A DNA stretch of 42,590 nucleotides, from positions 1 through 42,590 of the forward strand of contig JAFLTI010000017.1 in assembly GCA_022510485.1 (NCBI GenBank), written 5' to 3'. Under the pieces are notes generated by a model. The model had not been told where the DNA came from. It worked only from the letters and a program-made list of their open reading frames with translations, and did no database searches. Positions within the stretch are counted from its first letter, which is position 1, and the number at the start of each line of letters is the position of its first letter. The DNA is from Lentimicrobiaceae bacterium (GTDB lineage Bacteria > Bacteroidota > Bacteroidia > Bacteroidales > P3). The position numbers and the translations under genes were made by a program. Below are positions 15,245 to 24,204 of this stretch, in pieces.

Positions 15245-17758
15245 TTAGTTGCCTTTGCCTCCGCCGTTGCCGCCCAAACGGGAGGATTCGTCGGAACCCT
15301 GCAATTGGCGGGGGCCCCTGCCCATATTGTTGCCGAACCTCCAAGAGAGGGATGCCCGTACGGCATATCGGTTCAATGTGGATTTGCTGTAACTTTTTGC
15401 CTCGCCGTCGGCGGTGGGATACCGTGAACTTGATTTATACGAAGACAAGTCGGAATCGAAAGATACCGAGAGGCTGAGCGTTTTTTCAAGGAAAAAGGCT
15501 TTAAGCCCCAACCCTACGCTGTGCTGCCCTTGGCGCGTGGTAAAGATGCTCCGAGACGGAAAAGCCCCGTAGCCGTATGCCGAGAGGGTAAGGAAAGAGG
15601 TGGCGTCTACTTCGGTATTGAGCCAGTAGCCGGCTTTGAAGTTGCGGGTGCGCTGCATCTTGCCTGCGTAGAGTATGTCTGAACTTCCGTACTTGCCGTT
15701 TAGAAATACATTGAGCCTCCAGATTTTGAAAAAGCTAAGCTGGGTGGAAAGGTCTACGCCTACCAAGTCGCCCTTGCCGGCATTGACGGGATACATATAT
15801 ATGAGGTATTGGCCGCTTTCTTTGTCTTTAACAAAGGAATCGAGACTGCCGAAAGTCCCATCGGTATGTATATAGCTTATCGTGGCAAAGAACTTGTAGT
15901 TGAACGAATAGGTAAGGCTCAGGTTATGCGAGTATTCGGGCGTTAGATAAGGATTTCCGCATCGGTATTGTCCGCTGCCGGCATCCCATACAAAAGGATT
16001 GAGTTCGGAATAGTCGGGGCGGGAAAGCCGGTAGCGGTAGGAGAGGCTCAGTTGATTCTTGCTTCCTATAGGCTGGCTGAGGGTGATGTTGGGGAAGGGG
16101 CGTATGTATCGGTTCGTATTGAGCGAATCAATCGCCTTGTTGTTGCCCTCGGTGTAAGTGTATTCGGCACGGACTCCTACCTGTAGGGTCGTCTTGGTCT
16201 TGAACGTATGGTTGAGCATGATATAGGCGGCTCCGATAAGTTCCCGGTAAAGGTAGTGGTCTGCCACCTGCCTGAAAGAAGTGTCGCCGCCGTAAAAATC
16301 GTTAAAATTTTGGGTTGAGCGGCTGTTGTTGTGTACGTAGCTGAACTTGATGCCCGCATCGAGGCGTGTCTGCATATTGAAAGGATGCGCGTAATCGAGC
16401 TTGAGGCTGTATATGTCCGATTTGAATGGAGAGGAGAGCCGGGTATCCGTACCTGTATGAAAATCAGGAAAAAATCCGGCAAAGTACCCCACATCGTTTC
16501 GATAGTGAACGTTTTGAGACGTGCGTACATATTCAAGGTCTAAGGACAACTTTCGGTCGTAAAGGGTATCGAATTTGTGTTCGTAGTTAAAGTTGAGGGT
16601 ATGGCTTGCGTAGTTCCAGTCGCGCTCGATGTTTTGTGTCAGGAAGCCGTCAATGGAATCGGGAAAATTCGGATAGTCGGAATAGAACGCCTCGCAGCTT
16701 GTCTGGGGCCCGCCTCCCTTTCCGCTATAACCTTGATAGGCAAGGCTCAGCACATCTTTTTTGGATATATAAGCATCGATGCCGCCTTTGCCGAAAAAGC
16801 CAAAGTAATGATTCTTTGTATCGTATTTTTCTCCGTTGTGGATGCTCTCCCGCCGGCTGCCGTCGGCATATTGGATATAGGAATCGTTTCGCCAATGATC
16901 CCGTCCGTCATACACATTGCCGTTGGCATAAACGGTAAAATACTTGTGGCGGTAGTTGAGGTCAAGCCCTCCGTTGGCTCCCCGCAAGGTGTTCCAAACG
17001 CGCATACCGGCGTTGATGTTGCCCGAAAAGCCGCTTGTCATCAGGCGGTTGGTCTTTAGATTGATGATGCCTCCCGTGCCTTCGGCATCGTATTTAGAAG
17101 AGGGATTGCTCATCACTTCGATTTTGTCGATGGTATTGGCAGGCATACTGCGCAGGTAGTTTGCCAAACTCTGACCGCTGAGCCGGGTGGGGCGGTCGTC
17201 TATGGTGATAAGCACGCCGCTTTGACCGTTGAGCGAGATATTGTCGTCTTTGTCGATGGTTACGCCGGGAAATTTCTTGAGCATCTCAAAGGCATTGTCG
17301 GCTTGGGTTACGAGGCTTTGCGAAACATTCATGGTTATCTTGCCGGCTTCCATTTCCATAATGGGGCGTTTGGCGCGGATAACCACCTTGTCTAACTGCA
17401 CCGAAGCGGAGGTCATGGGGATTTCGCCGAGCCGGATATCCCGGTTTTGGGCATCTATCGTAAAAACTGACGAATTGCTGCGGTGGTAGCCCAATACCGC
17501 CACCTGCACGAAATAAGTGCCGGCGGGAATCCGTCTGAATTGAAAATATCCGCTGTCGGAAGAAGCCGTTCCCATAACCTGCGAACTGTCCGATGCCTTT
17601 ACCAATACCACGTTGGCAAAGGGGATTCCGGAGTCGCTTTCGCTGTCGAGCACGTTTCCCGTAATATTACCTGTTTGGGCAAACGCACTGTAAAAACCGC
17701 CTGCGGTCAAGCCTGCCGCAAGCACCCACCGGGCTACAAGTCTGCAAAATCTTTTCAT
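15245..17758 (-). CDS. TonB-dependent receptor-like outer-membrane beta-barrel protein
   Basis: This 837-residue protein has a signal peptide (cleavage near AFA-QTG). A carboxypeptidase-regulatory-like Ig domain follows (about residues 28-110: GNVLDSESDSGIPFANVVLV, AGTYFVQVAVLGY). Then comes a plug-like domain (about 120-210: ADNAFEMLKKFPGVTIDKDDNISLNGQSGVLITIDDRP, SNPSSKYDAEGTGGIINL). The remainder is a barrel of alternating aromatic strands, of the outer-membrane beta-barrel family common in Bacteroidota. The tail after the last strand (SLSWRFG) is glycine-, serine- and arginine-rich (GRGPRQLQGSDESS, LGGNGGGKGN), an unusual hydrophilic C-terminal extension. No SusD partner is present, so the cargo is unclear: a peptide, metal chelate or signal. 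Confidence 0.88.
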   Translation of the reverse strand: MKRFCRLVARWVLAAGLTAGGFYSAFAQTGNITGNVLDSESDSGIPFANVVLVKASDSSQVMGTASSDSGYFQFRRIPAGTYFVQVAVLGYHRSNSSVFTIDAQNRDIRLGEIPMTSASVQLDKVVIRAKRPIMEMEAGKITMNVSQSLVTQADNAFEMLKKFPGVTIDKDDNISLNGQSGVLITIDDRPTRLSGQSLANYLRSMPANTIDKIEVMSNPSSKYDAEGTGGIINLKTNRLMTSGFSGNINAGMRVWNTLRGANGGLDLNYRHKYFTVYANGNVYDGRDHWRNDSYIQYADGSRRESIHNGEKYDTKNHYFGFFGKGGIDAYISKKDVLSLAYQGYSGKGGGPQTSCEAFYSDYPNFPDSIDGFLTQNIERDWNYASHTLNFNYEHKFDTLYDRKLSLDLEYVRTSQNVHYRNDVGYFAGFFPDFHTGTDTRLSSPFKSDIYSLKLDYAHPFNMQTRLDAGIKFSYVHNNSRSTQNFNDFYGGDTSFRQVADHYLYRELIGAAYIMLNHTFKTKTTLQVGVRAEYTYTEGNNKAIDSLNTNRYIRPFPNITLSQPIGSKNQLSLSYRYRLSRPDYSELNPFVWDAGSGQYRCGNPYLTPEYSHNLSLTYSFNYKFFATISYIHTDGTFGSLDSFVKDKESGQYLIYMYPVNAGKGDLVGVDLSTQLSFFKIWRLNVFLNGKYGSSDILYAGKMQRTRNFKAGYWLNTEVDATSFLTLSAYGYGAFPSRSIFTTRQGQHSVGLGLKAFFLEKTLSLSVSFDSDLSSYKSSSRYPTADGEAKSYSKSTLNRYAVRASLSWRFGNNMGRGPRQLQGSDESSRLGGNGGGKGN

Positions 17759-17783
17759 ACACTATATCTGATTTTGTGCAGTA

Positions 17784-17814
17784 CAAATATATTAATATAA
17801 TTTGAGGAATCAAA
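17784..17814 (-). promoter_or_regulatory. promoter of the TonB-dependent receptor gene
   Basis: On the minus strand TTTG (17814-17811), 19 bases, then TATATTTG (17791-17784) fit the Bacteroidota consensus exactly. The start codon follows 25 bases downstream. Confidence 0.72.
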
Positions 17815-17828
17815 AACCTGTATTATTT

Positions 17829-18170
17829 TCAAGAATACTGTTCAAGGTCTTTGAAGTCGATTCCCAAGAGTTTCATACGGGAAACGAAGGCGGGAACGCT
17901 TTTAAGGAAGTCTTCCCGCATCAGTTGGGCGGCTTTTTGCTTGCTTTCGGGCGTAATCAAAAAGCCTATGCCCCGCTTGCTGTAGATAATGCCGTTGCGT
18001 TCCAAATGTTCGTAGGCACGCATCACCGTATTGGGATTTACCATAAGCGTGGCTCCGAATTCGCGTACCGAGGGAATCCGGTCTTCGGGCTTGTAATCGT
18101 CTTGCAATATCTTCTCGCACACATATTCGGCTATCTGCTCAAATATGGCTTTGTCTGATTTGAATTCCAT
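17829..18170 (-). CDS. GntR-family transcription regulator, YtrA type
   Basis: This 113-residue protein consists of a winged-helix GntR domain (residues about 5-75: PEDRIPSVREFGATLMVNPNTVMRAYEHLERNGIIYSKRGIGFLI) and a short C-terminal helix. That is the build of the YtrA subfamily, which lacks a large ligand domain and usually represses a linked ABC exporter. It is the last gene of an ABC ATPase-permease-regulator run on the minus strand, 25 bases after the permease. A perfect-arm dyad upstream of the operon (19909-19928) is the likely binding site. Confidence 0.88.
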   Translation of the reverse strand: MEFKSDKAIFEQIAEYVCEKILQDDYKPEDRIPSVREFGATLMVNPNTVMRAYEHLERNGIIYSKRGIGFLITPESKQKAAQLMREDFLKSVPAFVSRMKLLGIDFKDLEQYS

Positions 18171-18195
18171 AATGAATGGTTTTGACGGAAGCTTA

Positions 18196-18921
18196 CTAAT
18201 ACTGCTGGCGTCTTATCTTAAAGAATCCCCATACCCAGAGAGCCACCGGCAGCACAACGCTCAACAGCACATCGGTTATATAGGCTATACGGTTAATGTT
18301 GTAATCTTCCATATAGAGCGGAAATCTGCCGAAGCGCACATGGCTTATGCCGTATAAACTGCCCACAATGCTAATGAACACCATAAAGCCGATAATAGAC
18401 AGCAAGGTCTTTCCGGCTTTTTTGGACTTGAAGAAACATACGCCCCAAATGGATATGCTCTGTATGGCGATAATCGACCAGAAGGTGGAATCGAAAAAGC
18501 CGAGATGCATGGTGGATTTGAACTGCCCCAAGAAATCGAACATCATATCGACACTCCCGGTAAGACCCACTCCGATAAGGCTCACTATCCATGCAAAGAC
18601 AAGCATTCCGAGCGGAACTACAAGGGTGCAGAGCACAAACATAACCAAAAATTTTTCGCTCTGGGAAGCGGGCAGCATGCCCAAGGTAACACCTCTAAGG
18701 CTGTTAAAGAGGTTTTTGTAAAAAACGAAGGGTAGGGTAAAGGCAATGGTTCCTATATAAGGCATAAAAGAACCGGTAGAAAAGAGACAGTTGCCTAAGG
18801 GAGAGATGGCATAAAGAGCTAAAATCATTCCGATAAAGATCAATATGCCTTTTTGGTTCCGGCGCAGTTCGGTTTTGAGCAGCAAGCCGAAACGTTGTAT
18901 GGAAAATTCGCACTTATTCAT
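18196..18921 (-). CDS. ABC transporter membrane protein (ABC-2 like)
   Basis: This 241-residue protein has about six hydrophobic segments (GILIFIGMILALYAI, YIGTIAFTLPFVFY, LVMFVLCTLVVPLGMLVFAWIVSLIGVG, IIAIQSISIWGVCFF, LLSIIGFMVFISIVGSL, ITDVLLSVVLPVALWVWGFF). It lies 32 bases after the ATPase gene and before the YtrA-type regulator. By position it is the membrane partner of an exporter. It shows no sequence trait that names a substrate. Confidence 0.75.
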   Translation of the reverse strand: MNKCEFSIQRFGLLLKTELRRNQKGILIFIGMILALYAISPLGNCLFSTGSFMPYIGTIAFTLPFVFYKNLFNSLRGVTLGMLPASQSEKFLVMFVLCTLVVPLGMLVFAWIVSLIGVGLTGSVDMMFDFLGQFKSTMHLGFFDSTFWSIIAIQSISIWGVCFFKSKKAGKTLLSIIGFMVFISIVGSLYGISHVRFGRFPLYMEDYNINRIAYITDVLLSVVLPVALWVWGFFKIRRQQY

Positions 18922-18953
18922 GGTTGCAATGTTTTTAAGGTTAATGAATCAAA

Positions 18954-19859
18954 TTACTTTTGGGATTCGGCATTGAGGCGTTTCTGCATTTCGGAAGCAA
19001 AATCGGAGCGCGATTCGGGGTTCTGCCCGTCGATGAACAGCCGTTTGAACAGCCCTTTGTTTTCGATGGCGGCATTGAACAGCATTTCGATGTCTACCTT
19101 GCTTTCTTCCTGCTTGTCGTTGTAACCTACTATATTGTAGCCGCCCACACATTCTTCGCGGTAAAGGTCTTTGTCCGACTTTTGGGGCGTTCTGCCGAAC
19201 CAGAGCTTGCGGGTTATTTCTTCTACGCTATTGTTGAGCAGAATACGGTTCTTTTCTAAAATGATGATGGGGTCGATCAGGTTTTCGAGATCCCTTACCT
19301 GATGGGTGGAGATGAGTATACATTTATCATCGTCGGCAATAGAGGCAATCAGGCGGCGGAAGATGCCTTTGGAGGGAATATCCATGCCGTTGGTGGGTTC
19401 ATCCAACAGCAATAGACGGGTATTGCAGGCAAGGGCAAAGCACATCATCGCCTTTTTTTGCTGTCCGTGCGAGGATTTGGCAATCTTTTGGTTCGGGTTG
19501 ATGCCAAACGCGCTTATGTAATGCGCCAGCTGTTCATGGCTGAACCGGGGATAGAAAGGCGAATAGAGCTTTACATATTCGTTGAGCGAGATATTTATCG
19601 GATGGTCGAGCACTTCGGGCAGGTAATACACATCGGCAAGAAACTCGGCTTGACGGCGGCGGGGTTCGTAGCCCATTACATGAATGTTGCCTTCGTCGGG
19701 AAAACGCAAGCCTGCCAACAGGCGCAGCAGGGTGGTCTTTCCCACGCCGTTTTCGCCCAGCAGTCCGTAAATGTAGCCTGCCTTGAGGTTCAGGTTCAAC
19801 TGTTCAAATACGGTATAGTGTTTGCCGTATCTGAAACTAAGGTCTTTTATTTCAATCAT
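18954..19859 (-). CDS. ABC transporter ATP-binding protein
   Basis: This 301-residue ATPase has Walker A GENGVGKTT, a diverged signature SSHGQQKKAM in place of LSGGQ, Walker B LLLLDEPTNGMD and H-loop STHQVRD. About 70 residues follow the ATPase core. The start is taken at the ATG at 19859 (MIEIKDLSFRYGKH), where family similarity begins, rather than the in-frame ATG nine codons earlier (19886). It is the first gene of the ABC/GntR operon, with a strong promoter and dyad upstream. It resembles YtrB-type ATPases regulated by YtrA proteins; the role could be drug, antibiotic or cell-envelope stress export. Confidence 0.88.
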   Translation of the reverse strand: MIEIKDLSFRYGKHYTVFEQLNLNLKAGYIYGLLGENGVGKTTLLRLLAGLRFPDEGNIHVMGYEPRRRQAEFLADVYYLPEVLDHPINISLNEYVKLYSPFYPRFSHEQLAHYISAFGINPNQKIAKSSHGQQKKAMMCFALACNTRLLLLDEPTNGMDIPSKGIFRRLIASIADDDKCILISTHQVRDLENLIDPIIILEKNRILLNNSVEEITRKLWFGRTPQKSDKDLYREECVGGYNIVGYNDKQEESKVDIEMLFNAAIENKGLFKRLFIDGQNPESRSDFASEMQKRLNAESQK

Positions 19860-19908
19860 AGTAGGTAAATGTTTGATTGTTTGCATTTAATGTGTTCTAC
19901 AACTCTAC

Positions 19909-19928
19909 TGTATTAGTTTTGTAGTACA
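19909..19928. promoter_or_regulatory. dyad operator, probable YtrA/GntR binding site
   Basis: TGTATTAG-TTTT-GTAGTACA is an inverted repeat, TGTAnTA(g/c) on each side of a 4-base centre, placed just downstream of the -7 box of the ABC operon (19932-19939). A repressor bound here would cover the transcription start. The operon's own last gene is a YtrA-type regulator, so autoregulation is inferred. Confidence 0.5.
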
Positions 19929-19931
19929 CTG

Positions 19932-19962
19932 CAAAGGTATATCAAAAATTGAAACCACCAAA
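19932..19962 (-). promoter_or_regulatory. promoter of the ABC/GntR operon
   Basis: On the minus strand TTTG (19962-19959), 19 bases, TACCTTTG (19939-19932): an exact Bacteroidota promoter. The leader before the ATG at 19859 is about 65 bases long and contains the dyad. Confidence 0.75.
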
Positions 19963-19964
19963 TG

Positions 19965-19996
19965 TTTGTTGAAAATTTTTTTTGTGCTTAATCTTC
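19965..19996 (+). promoter_or_regulatory. weak candidate promoter for yifB
   Basis: TTTG at 19965-19968, 20 bases, then TAATCTTC, an imperfect -7 box, 41 bases before the yifB start. It is back-to-back with the ABC operon promoter, so the two could interfere. Confidence 0.3.
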
Positions 19997-20037
19997 GATA
20001 AAACGGCATTTCGGGGTTATATAAGAAAACAGCTATC

Positions 20038-21588
20038 ATGATTGCAAAAACTTACGGGGCGGCGATAGTGGGTATAGATGCGATGATAATCCGCGTGGAA
20101 ACCAGCGTGGAGACAGGGGTAAACTTTATGATGGTGGGCTTGCCCGACATTGCGGTTAAGGAGAGCCATTACCGTATCGCCACCGCCATTACGCATTGCG
20201 GCTATAGATTGCCGGTTAAGAAAATCGTTATCAATATGGCGCCTGCCGATCTGCGCAAGGAGGGTGCCGCCTACGACCTGACGCTCGCTATGGGAATTTT
20301 GGCGGCTACGGAGCAGTTGGAAAAGCACGGAGCGCAAGGGAGGGAAACGGAAAGGTACCTGATAATGGGAGAACTTTCCTTAGACGGTAAATTACGCCCG
20401 ATCAAGGGGGCTTTGCCTTTTGCCGTAGAGGCGAAGAAGCAGGGGTTTGAAGGTATGGTGCTGCCTATGGAAAATGCGCCTGAGGCGGCGATGGTGGGCG
20501 GGATTCCCGTTTATGGTGCGGAGCATCTTTGTCAGGTAGTTGGCTTTTTTAGGGGAGAGCAGGATTTGCGTTTGTTTGAGCCGGATTCGGCTATGGGGGA
20601 GAATAGAGGGGCGGCAAGGGAAGAACCCGATTTCTGCGATGTAAAGGGGCAGGCGTTTTGCAAGCGTGCCCTTGAAATTACCGCTGCCGGCGGGCATAAT
20701 ATTCTTTTGGTGGGGCCTCCCGGTTCGGGCAAGACTATGCTGGCTCGCCGTCTGCCGGGCATCTTGCCGCCTCTTTCTACGGAGGAGGCATTGGAAACCA
20801 CCAAGATTTATTCGGTGGCGGGCAAATTGATAAGCTCCGACCGGCTGATGCGCGACAGGCCTTTCCGCGACCCGCATCATACGGTAAGTTATGCGGCTTT
20901 GGTGGGCGGTGGCTCTTATCCTCATCCGGGCGAGATTTCGCTGGCGCACAACGGAGTGCTGTTTTTAGACGAATTGCCCGAATTTGCGCGTGCTACATTG
21001 GAGGTGCTTCGGCAGCCTTTGGAAGACCGCAAGATAAGCATTTGCCGTGCCAAGATGCGGGTGGAATATCCGGCGGGCTTTATGTTGGTGGCTTCGATGA
21101 ATCCTTGTCCTTGCGGCTATTACGGCTCTGCCGATACGCCCTGCACCTGCAAGCCGCAGGCGGTGGAACGCTATCTGAACAAGGTGTCGGGGCCGCTCTT
21201 GGATAGAATGGACTTGCACGTGCAGGTGCTGCCGGTGCCGTATAAAGACCTTTCTGCGGCATCTTGCGGGGAGGCGAGCGCGGTGATAAGGGAAAGGGTG
21301 TTGAATGCCCGCCGCATACAGCAGGCTCGTTTTGAGGGATTGAATATGTTTTGCAACGCGCAGATGCAGGTGCGGCAGATAAACCGTTACTGTGTGTTAG
21401 ACAAGTCTTCGGGCGAATTGCTTAAGGCTGCCATGCAAAAATACGGGCTTTCGGCGCGTACCTATCACCGTATTCTCAAGGTGGCGCGTACCATTGCCGA
21501 TTTGGCTGGGGCGCAGAACATCGGGGCGGCGCACGTGGGTGAGGCACTGCATTATCGCTGCATAGACCGCGCCGACTATGGCAGGTAA
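20038..21588 (+). CDS. YifB/ComM-family Mg-chelatase-like AAA+ ATPase
   Basis: This 516-residue protein has an N-terminal Lon-substrate-like domain (YGAAIVGIDAMIIRVETSVETGVNFMMVGLPDIAVKES, residues 4-45). The Mg-chelatase AAA+ core follows: Walker A GPPGSGKTMLARRLPG, DPHHTVSYAALVGGG, Walker B LFLDELPEF. A cysteine cluster MNPCPCGYYG...CTC comes next, then a C-terminal helical domain (SARTYHRILKVARTIADL). The family includes ComM, a helicase that helps branch migration during natural transformation; the role here is inferred. It is followed 40 bases on by the DMT gene. Confidence 0.92.
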   Translation: MIAKTYGAAIVGIDAMIIRVETSVETGVNFMMVGLPDIAVKESHYRIATAITHCGYRLPVKKIVINMAPADLRKEGAAYDLTLAMGILAATEQLEKHGAQGRETERYLIMGELSLDGKLRPIKGALPFAVEAKKQGFEGMVLPMENAPEAAMVGGIPVYGAEHLCQVVGFFRGEQDLRLFEPDSAMGENRGAAREEPDFCDVKGQAFCKRALEITAAGGHNILLVGPPGSGKTMLARRLPGILPPLSTEEALETTKIYSVAGKLISSDRLMRDRPFRDPHHTVSYAALVGGGSYPHPGEISLAHNGVLFLDELPEFARATLEVLRQPLEDRKISICRAKMRVEYPAGFMLVASMNPCPCGYYGSADTPCTCKPQAVERYLNKVSGPLLDRMDLHVQVLPVPYKDLSAASCGEASAVIRERVLNARRIQQARFEGLNMFCNAQMQVRQINRYCVLDKSSGELLKAAMQKYGLSARTYHRILKVARTIADLAGAQNIGAAHVGEALHYRCIDRADYGR

Positions 21589-21628
21589 GCGGCAAAATGC
21601 TTAATTTCGCGCCGATTTTTAACAGGCT

Positions 21629-22573
21629 ATGTCAGACAACAAAGGCGCGTTCAAGGGGCATTTGGCTATATTGACGTGCAATATCATATTCGGGCTTAAT
21701 ATTCCCTTGTCTAAAATCGTGATGCCGGATTACATCTCGGCTTACGCTATGGCTTTTTTCAGAACTACGGGGGCTTTGCTCTTCTTTTGGACAATTACCC
21801 TCTTTGTAAAATGGGAAAAGGTACCCTTAAAGGATTTGGGTAGGCTGGCGGCGGCTTCGGTATTCGGGGTATTGCTCAACCAAATGCTTTTTGTGGTGGG
21901 CTTGGAATACGCCGCTCCGGTAGAAACGGCGATTGTGGTAACCTTTACGCCCATACTCACCATGCTTTTGGCGGCGTTTTTCTTGCGTGAACCTATTTCT
22001 TGGATGAAGGCGGGGGGCGTGTTTTTAGGTATGAGCGGGGCGGTGCTGATGATTGCCGGCAAGTATTTGAGCGGCGAGGCGATGGCGGAAAGCGGCAGGA
22101 ACAGCCTGTTGGGCATTCTGCTCTGTTTGGCGAGCGGTTTGTTCTATGCCGTTTATCTGACTGCGTTCCGCAATGTGGTGGCACGCTACAAGCCGGTAAC
22201 GGTAATGCGTTGGATGTTTCTTTTTTCGGCTATATTTTCGGTGCCTTTCCTTTTCCGTTATGCCGCGCAGATAGATTACGCCTCTATTCCGCCGAGGATA
22301 TACCTGTTTTTGGGCTACACCGTGTTTATGGCTACGGGATTTACCTATCTGCTTATTCCGGTGGCACAAAAAACATTGCGCCCCACAGTGTTGAGCGTTT
22401 ACAATTACATACAGCCCATTACTGCCGCCTGCCTCGCCCTGATTCTGGGTCAAGACGGCTTTACTTGGATAAAAGGGCTGGCATCCCTCTTGGTATTTTC
22501 CGGGGTATTCTTGGTAACACGCAGTAAATCACGCGCTCAGCTCGACAAGGAGGCGGCATCCCGAACAAAATGA
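21629..22573 (+). CDS. DMT-superfamily (EamA) membrane transporter
   Basis: This 314-residue protein has about ten hydrophobic helices in two EamA halves (residues about 10-140 and 160-300). Family traits include NIIFGLNIPLSK, LFVVGLEYAAPVETAIV with FTPILTMLLAAFFLREP, and in the second half VFMATGFTYLLIPVAQ with NYIQPITAACLALILGQ. Such proteins export small metabolites or amino acids; the substrate cannot be told. It is likely co-transcribed with yifB and ends inside a terminator hairpin. Confidence 0.88.
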   Translation: MSDNKGAFKGHLAILTCNIIFGLNIPLSKIVMPDYISAYAMAFFRTTGALLFFWTITLFVKWEKVPLKDLGRLAAASVFGVLLNQMLFVVGLEYAAPVETAIVVTFTPILTMLLAAFFLREPISWMKAGGVFLGMSGAVLMIAGKYLSGEAMAESGRNSLLGILLCLASGLFYAVYLTAFRNVVARYKPVTVMRWMFLFSAIFSVPFLFRYAAQIDYASIPPRIYLFLGYTVFMATGFTYLLIPVAQKTLRPTVLSVYNYIQPITAACLALILGQDGFTWIKGLASLLVFSGVFLVTRSKSRAQLDKEAASRTK

Positions 22574-22588
22574 AATTCGGGATTTTTT
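22558..22588 (+). terminator. rho-independent terminator overlapping the DMT stop codon
   Basis: ATCCCGAA (22558-22565) and TTCGGGAT (22576-22583) form an 8-bp stem with a 10-base loop, followed by T-run 22584-22588. The stop codon TGA lies in the loop. Confidence 0.75.
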
Positions 22589-22601
22589 GGCATATTTTTC
22601 T

Positions 22602-22609
22602 TACCTTTG
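22602..22609 (+). promoter_or_regulatory. -7 box for guaB
   Basis: TACCTTTG fits TAnnTTTG and lies 46 bases before the guaB ATG, directly after the terminator. A TTTG is present at 22586-22589 but the gap is only 12 bases, so the -33 box is uncertain. Confidence 0.4.
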
Positions 22610-22655
22610 CCATTTATGCCCGAACAGGGTACAAACCCTTAAAATATCAAGCTTT

Positions 22656-24131
22656 ATGCAGAAATCTTCCGGCAAATTCATTGTAGAGGAATGTCTGACC
22701 TACGATGACGTGCTGCTGCTTCCGGCAAAATCCGATGTATTGCCGAGAGAAGTGGATATAAGTTCTTTCTTTTCCCGTAACATCCGGCTCAATATTCCTT
22801 TCGTTTCGGCGGCTATGGATACGGTAACCAACGCTTCGTTGGCTATCGCTATGGCGCAGGAGGGCGGTATAGGCGTGCTGCACAAGAATATGACGATTGA
22901 GCAGCAGGCAGAGGAGGTGCGTAGGGTAAAGAGGGCGGAAAACGGTATGATTACCGACCCGATAACCCTTTCGGACAAGGCAAAGGTGCAAGATGCCTTA
23001 GACTTGATGAAGAACTATCGGGTAGGGGGTGTGCCGGTTACCGATGAAAACCGCAAGTTAGTGGGTATCGTAACCAACCGCGATCTGCGCTTTGAAAAAG
23101 ACTACAAGCGCAATATCACCGAGGTAATGACCCGAAAGGTGATTACGACCACAGGCAAGATTTCTTTTGACAAGGCGGCGGAAATCTTACAGCAACACCG
23201 CATAGAAAAATTGCCGGTGGTGGATAAGTCGGGCAAGTTGGTAGGTTTGATTACCTACCGCGACATTATGAATGTAAAAGCCAAACCCATGTCGTGCAAA
23301 GATGCGGAGGGCAGGCTTCGCGTGGCGGCAGGAGTGGGCATCACTTCCAATATGATGGAGCGTGCCGAAGCCTTGGTGGATGCCGGGGTAGACACTATCG
23401 TTATAGATACCGCGCACGGTCATTCGACCCATGTTATCAAGGCTGCCAAGGCGTTCAAGAAAAAGTTCGGCTCCCGCTTGGACTTGGTGGTGGGCAATGT
23501 GGCTACCGCCGAGGCTGCGGTGGAACTGGCAGAAGCCGGAGCGGACGCGGTAAAGGTGGGTATAGGACCGGGTTCCATCTGCACCACGCGCATTGTGGCA
23601 GGTATAGGCGTGCCGCAATTGAGTGCCGTTTACAATGTGGCGCAGGCACTTAAGAAATATAAGATTCCTTTGATTGCCGACGGCGGCATCCGCTATTCGG
23701 GCGATGTGGTAAAGGCTTTGGCTGGCGGGGCTTCCTGCGTGATGGCAGGTTCTCTCTTTGCCGGTACGGAAGAATCGCCCGGTTCCACGATTATTTTTGA
23801 GGGACGTAAGTTCAAGACCTATCGTGGTATGGGGTCGCTCGAAGCTATGCAAGACGGTTCCAAAGACCGGTATTTTCAGGATATGGAGGCGGATATCAAG
23901 AAATTGGTTCCCGAAGGTATTGTGGGGCGTGTTCCCTACAAGGGTTCTTTGTCTGAAGTGCTGCACCAGCTGGTGGGCGGTCTCAGGGCAGGTATGGGCT
24001 ATACCGGATCCAAGGATATCAAGGCATTGCAGAAAGCCAAGTTTATCAAGATTACGCCGGCTTCGGTAAACGAAGGGCATCCGCACGACATTACCATTAC
24101 GCAGGAGGCTCCCAATTATTCGCCCCGCTAA
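22656..24131 (+). CDS. guaB: inosine-5'-monophosphate dehydrogenase
   Basis: This 491-residue enzyme oxidises IMP to XMP with NAD+, the committed step to GMP. The N-terminal barrel half opens with [16 protein letters not shown]. Two CBS domains lie at about residues 95-210 ([45 protein letters not shown]). The catalytic loop [15 protein letters not shown] holds the active cysteine, and the flap reads [10 protein letters not shown]. The start is at 22656 (MQKSSGKF); the upstream open frame begins at a TTG and has no similarity. It is a single gene behind its own -7 box. Confidence 0.97.
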   Translation: MQKSSGKFIVEECLTYDDVLLLPAKSDVLPREVDISSFFSRNIRLNIPFVSAAMDTVTNASLAIAMAQEGGIGVLHKNMTIEQQAEEVRRVKRAENGMITDPITLSDKAKVQDALDLMKNYRVGGVPVTDENRKLVGIVTNRDLRFEKDYKRNITEVMTRKVITTTGKISFDKAAEILQQHRIEKLPVVDKSGKLVGLITYRDIMNVKAKPMSCKDAEGRLRVAAGVGITSNMMERAEALVDAGVDTIVIDTAHGHSTHVIKAAKAFKKKFGSRLDLVVGNVATAEAAVELAEAGADAVKVGIGPGSICTTRIVAGIGVPQLSAVYNVAQALKKYKIPLIADGGIRYSGDVVKALAGGASCVMAGSLFAGTEESPGSTIIFEGRKFKTYRGMGSLEAMQDGSKDRYFQDMEADIKKLVPEGIVGRVPYKGSLSEVLHQLVGGLRAGMGYTGSKDIKALQKAKFIKITPASVNEGHPHDITITQEAPNYSPR

Positions 24132-24204
24132 GCGTTTTTTGACGGAAAAACCTGTGGTGCAGGAAAAATGTTTTAAGATAAAATCAAAAGAAAAAGATAG
24201 AACG

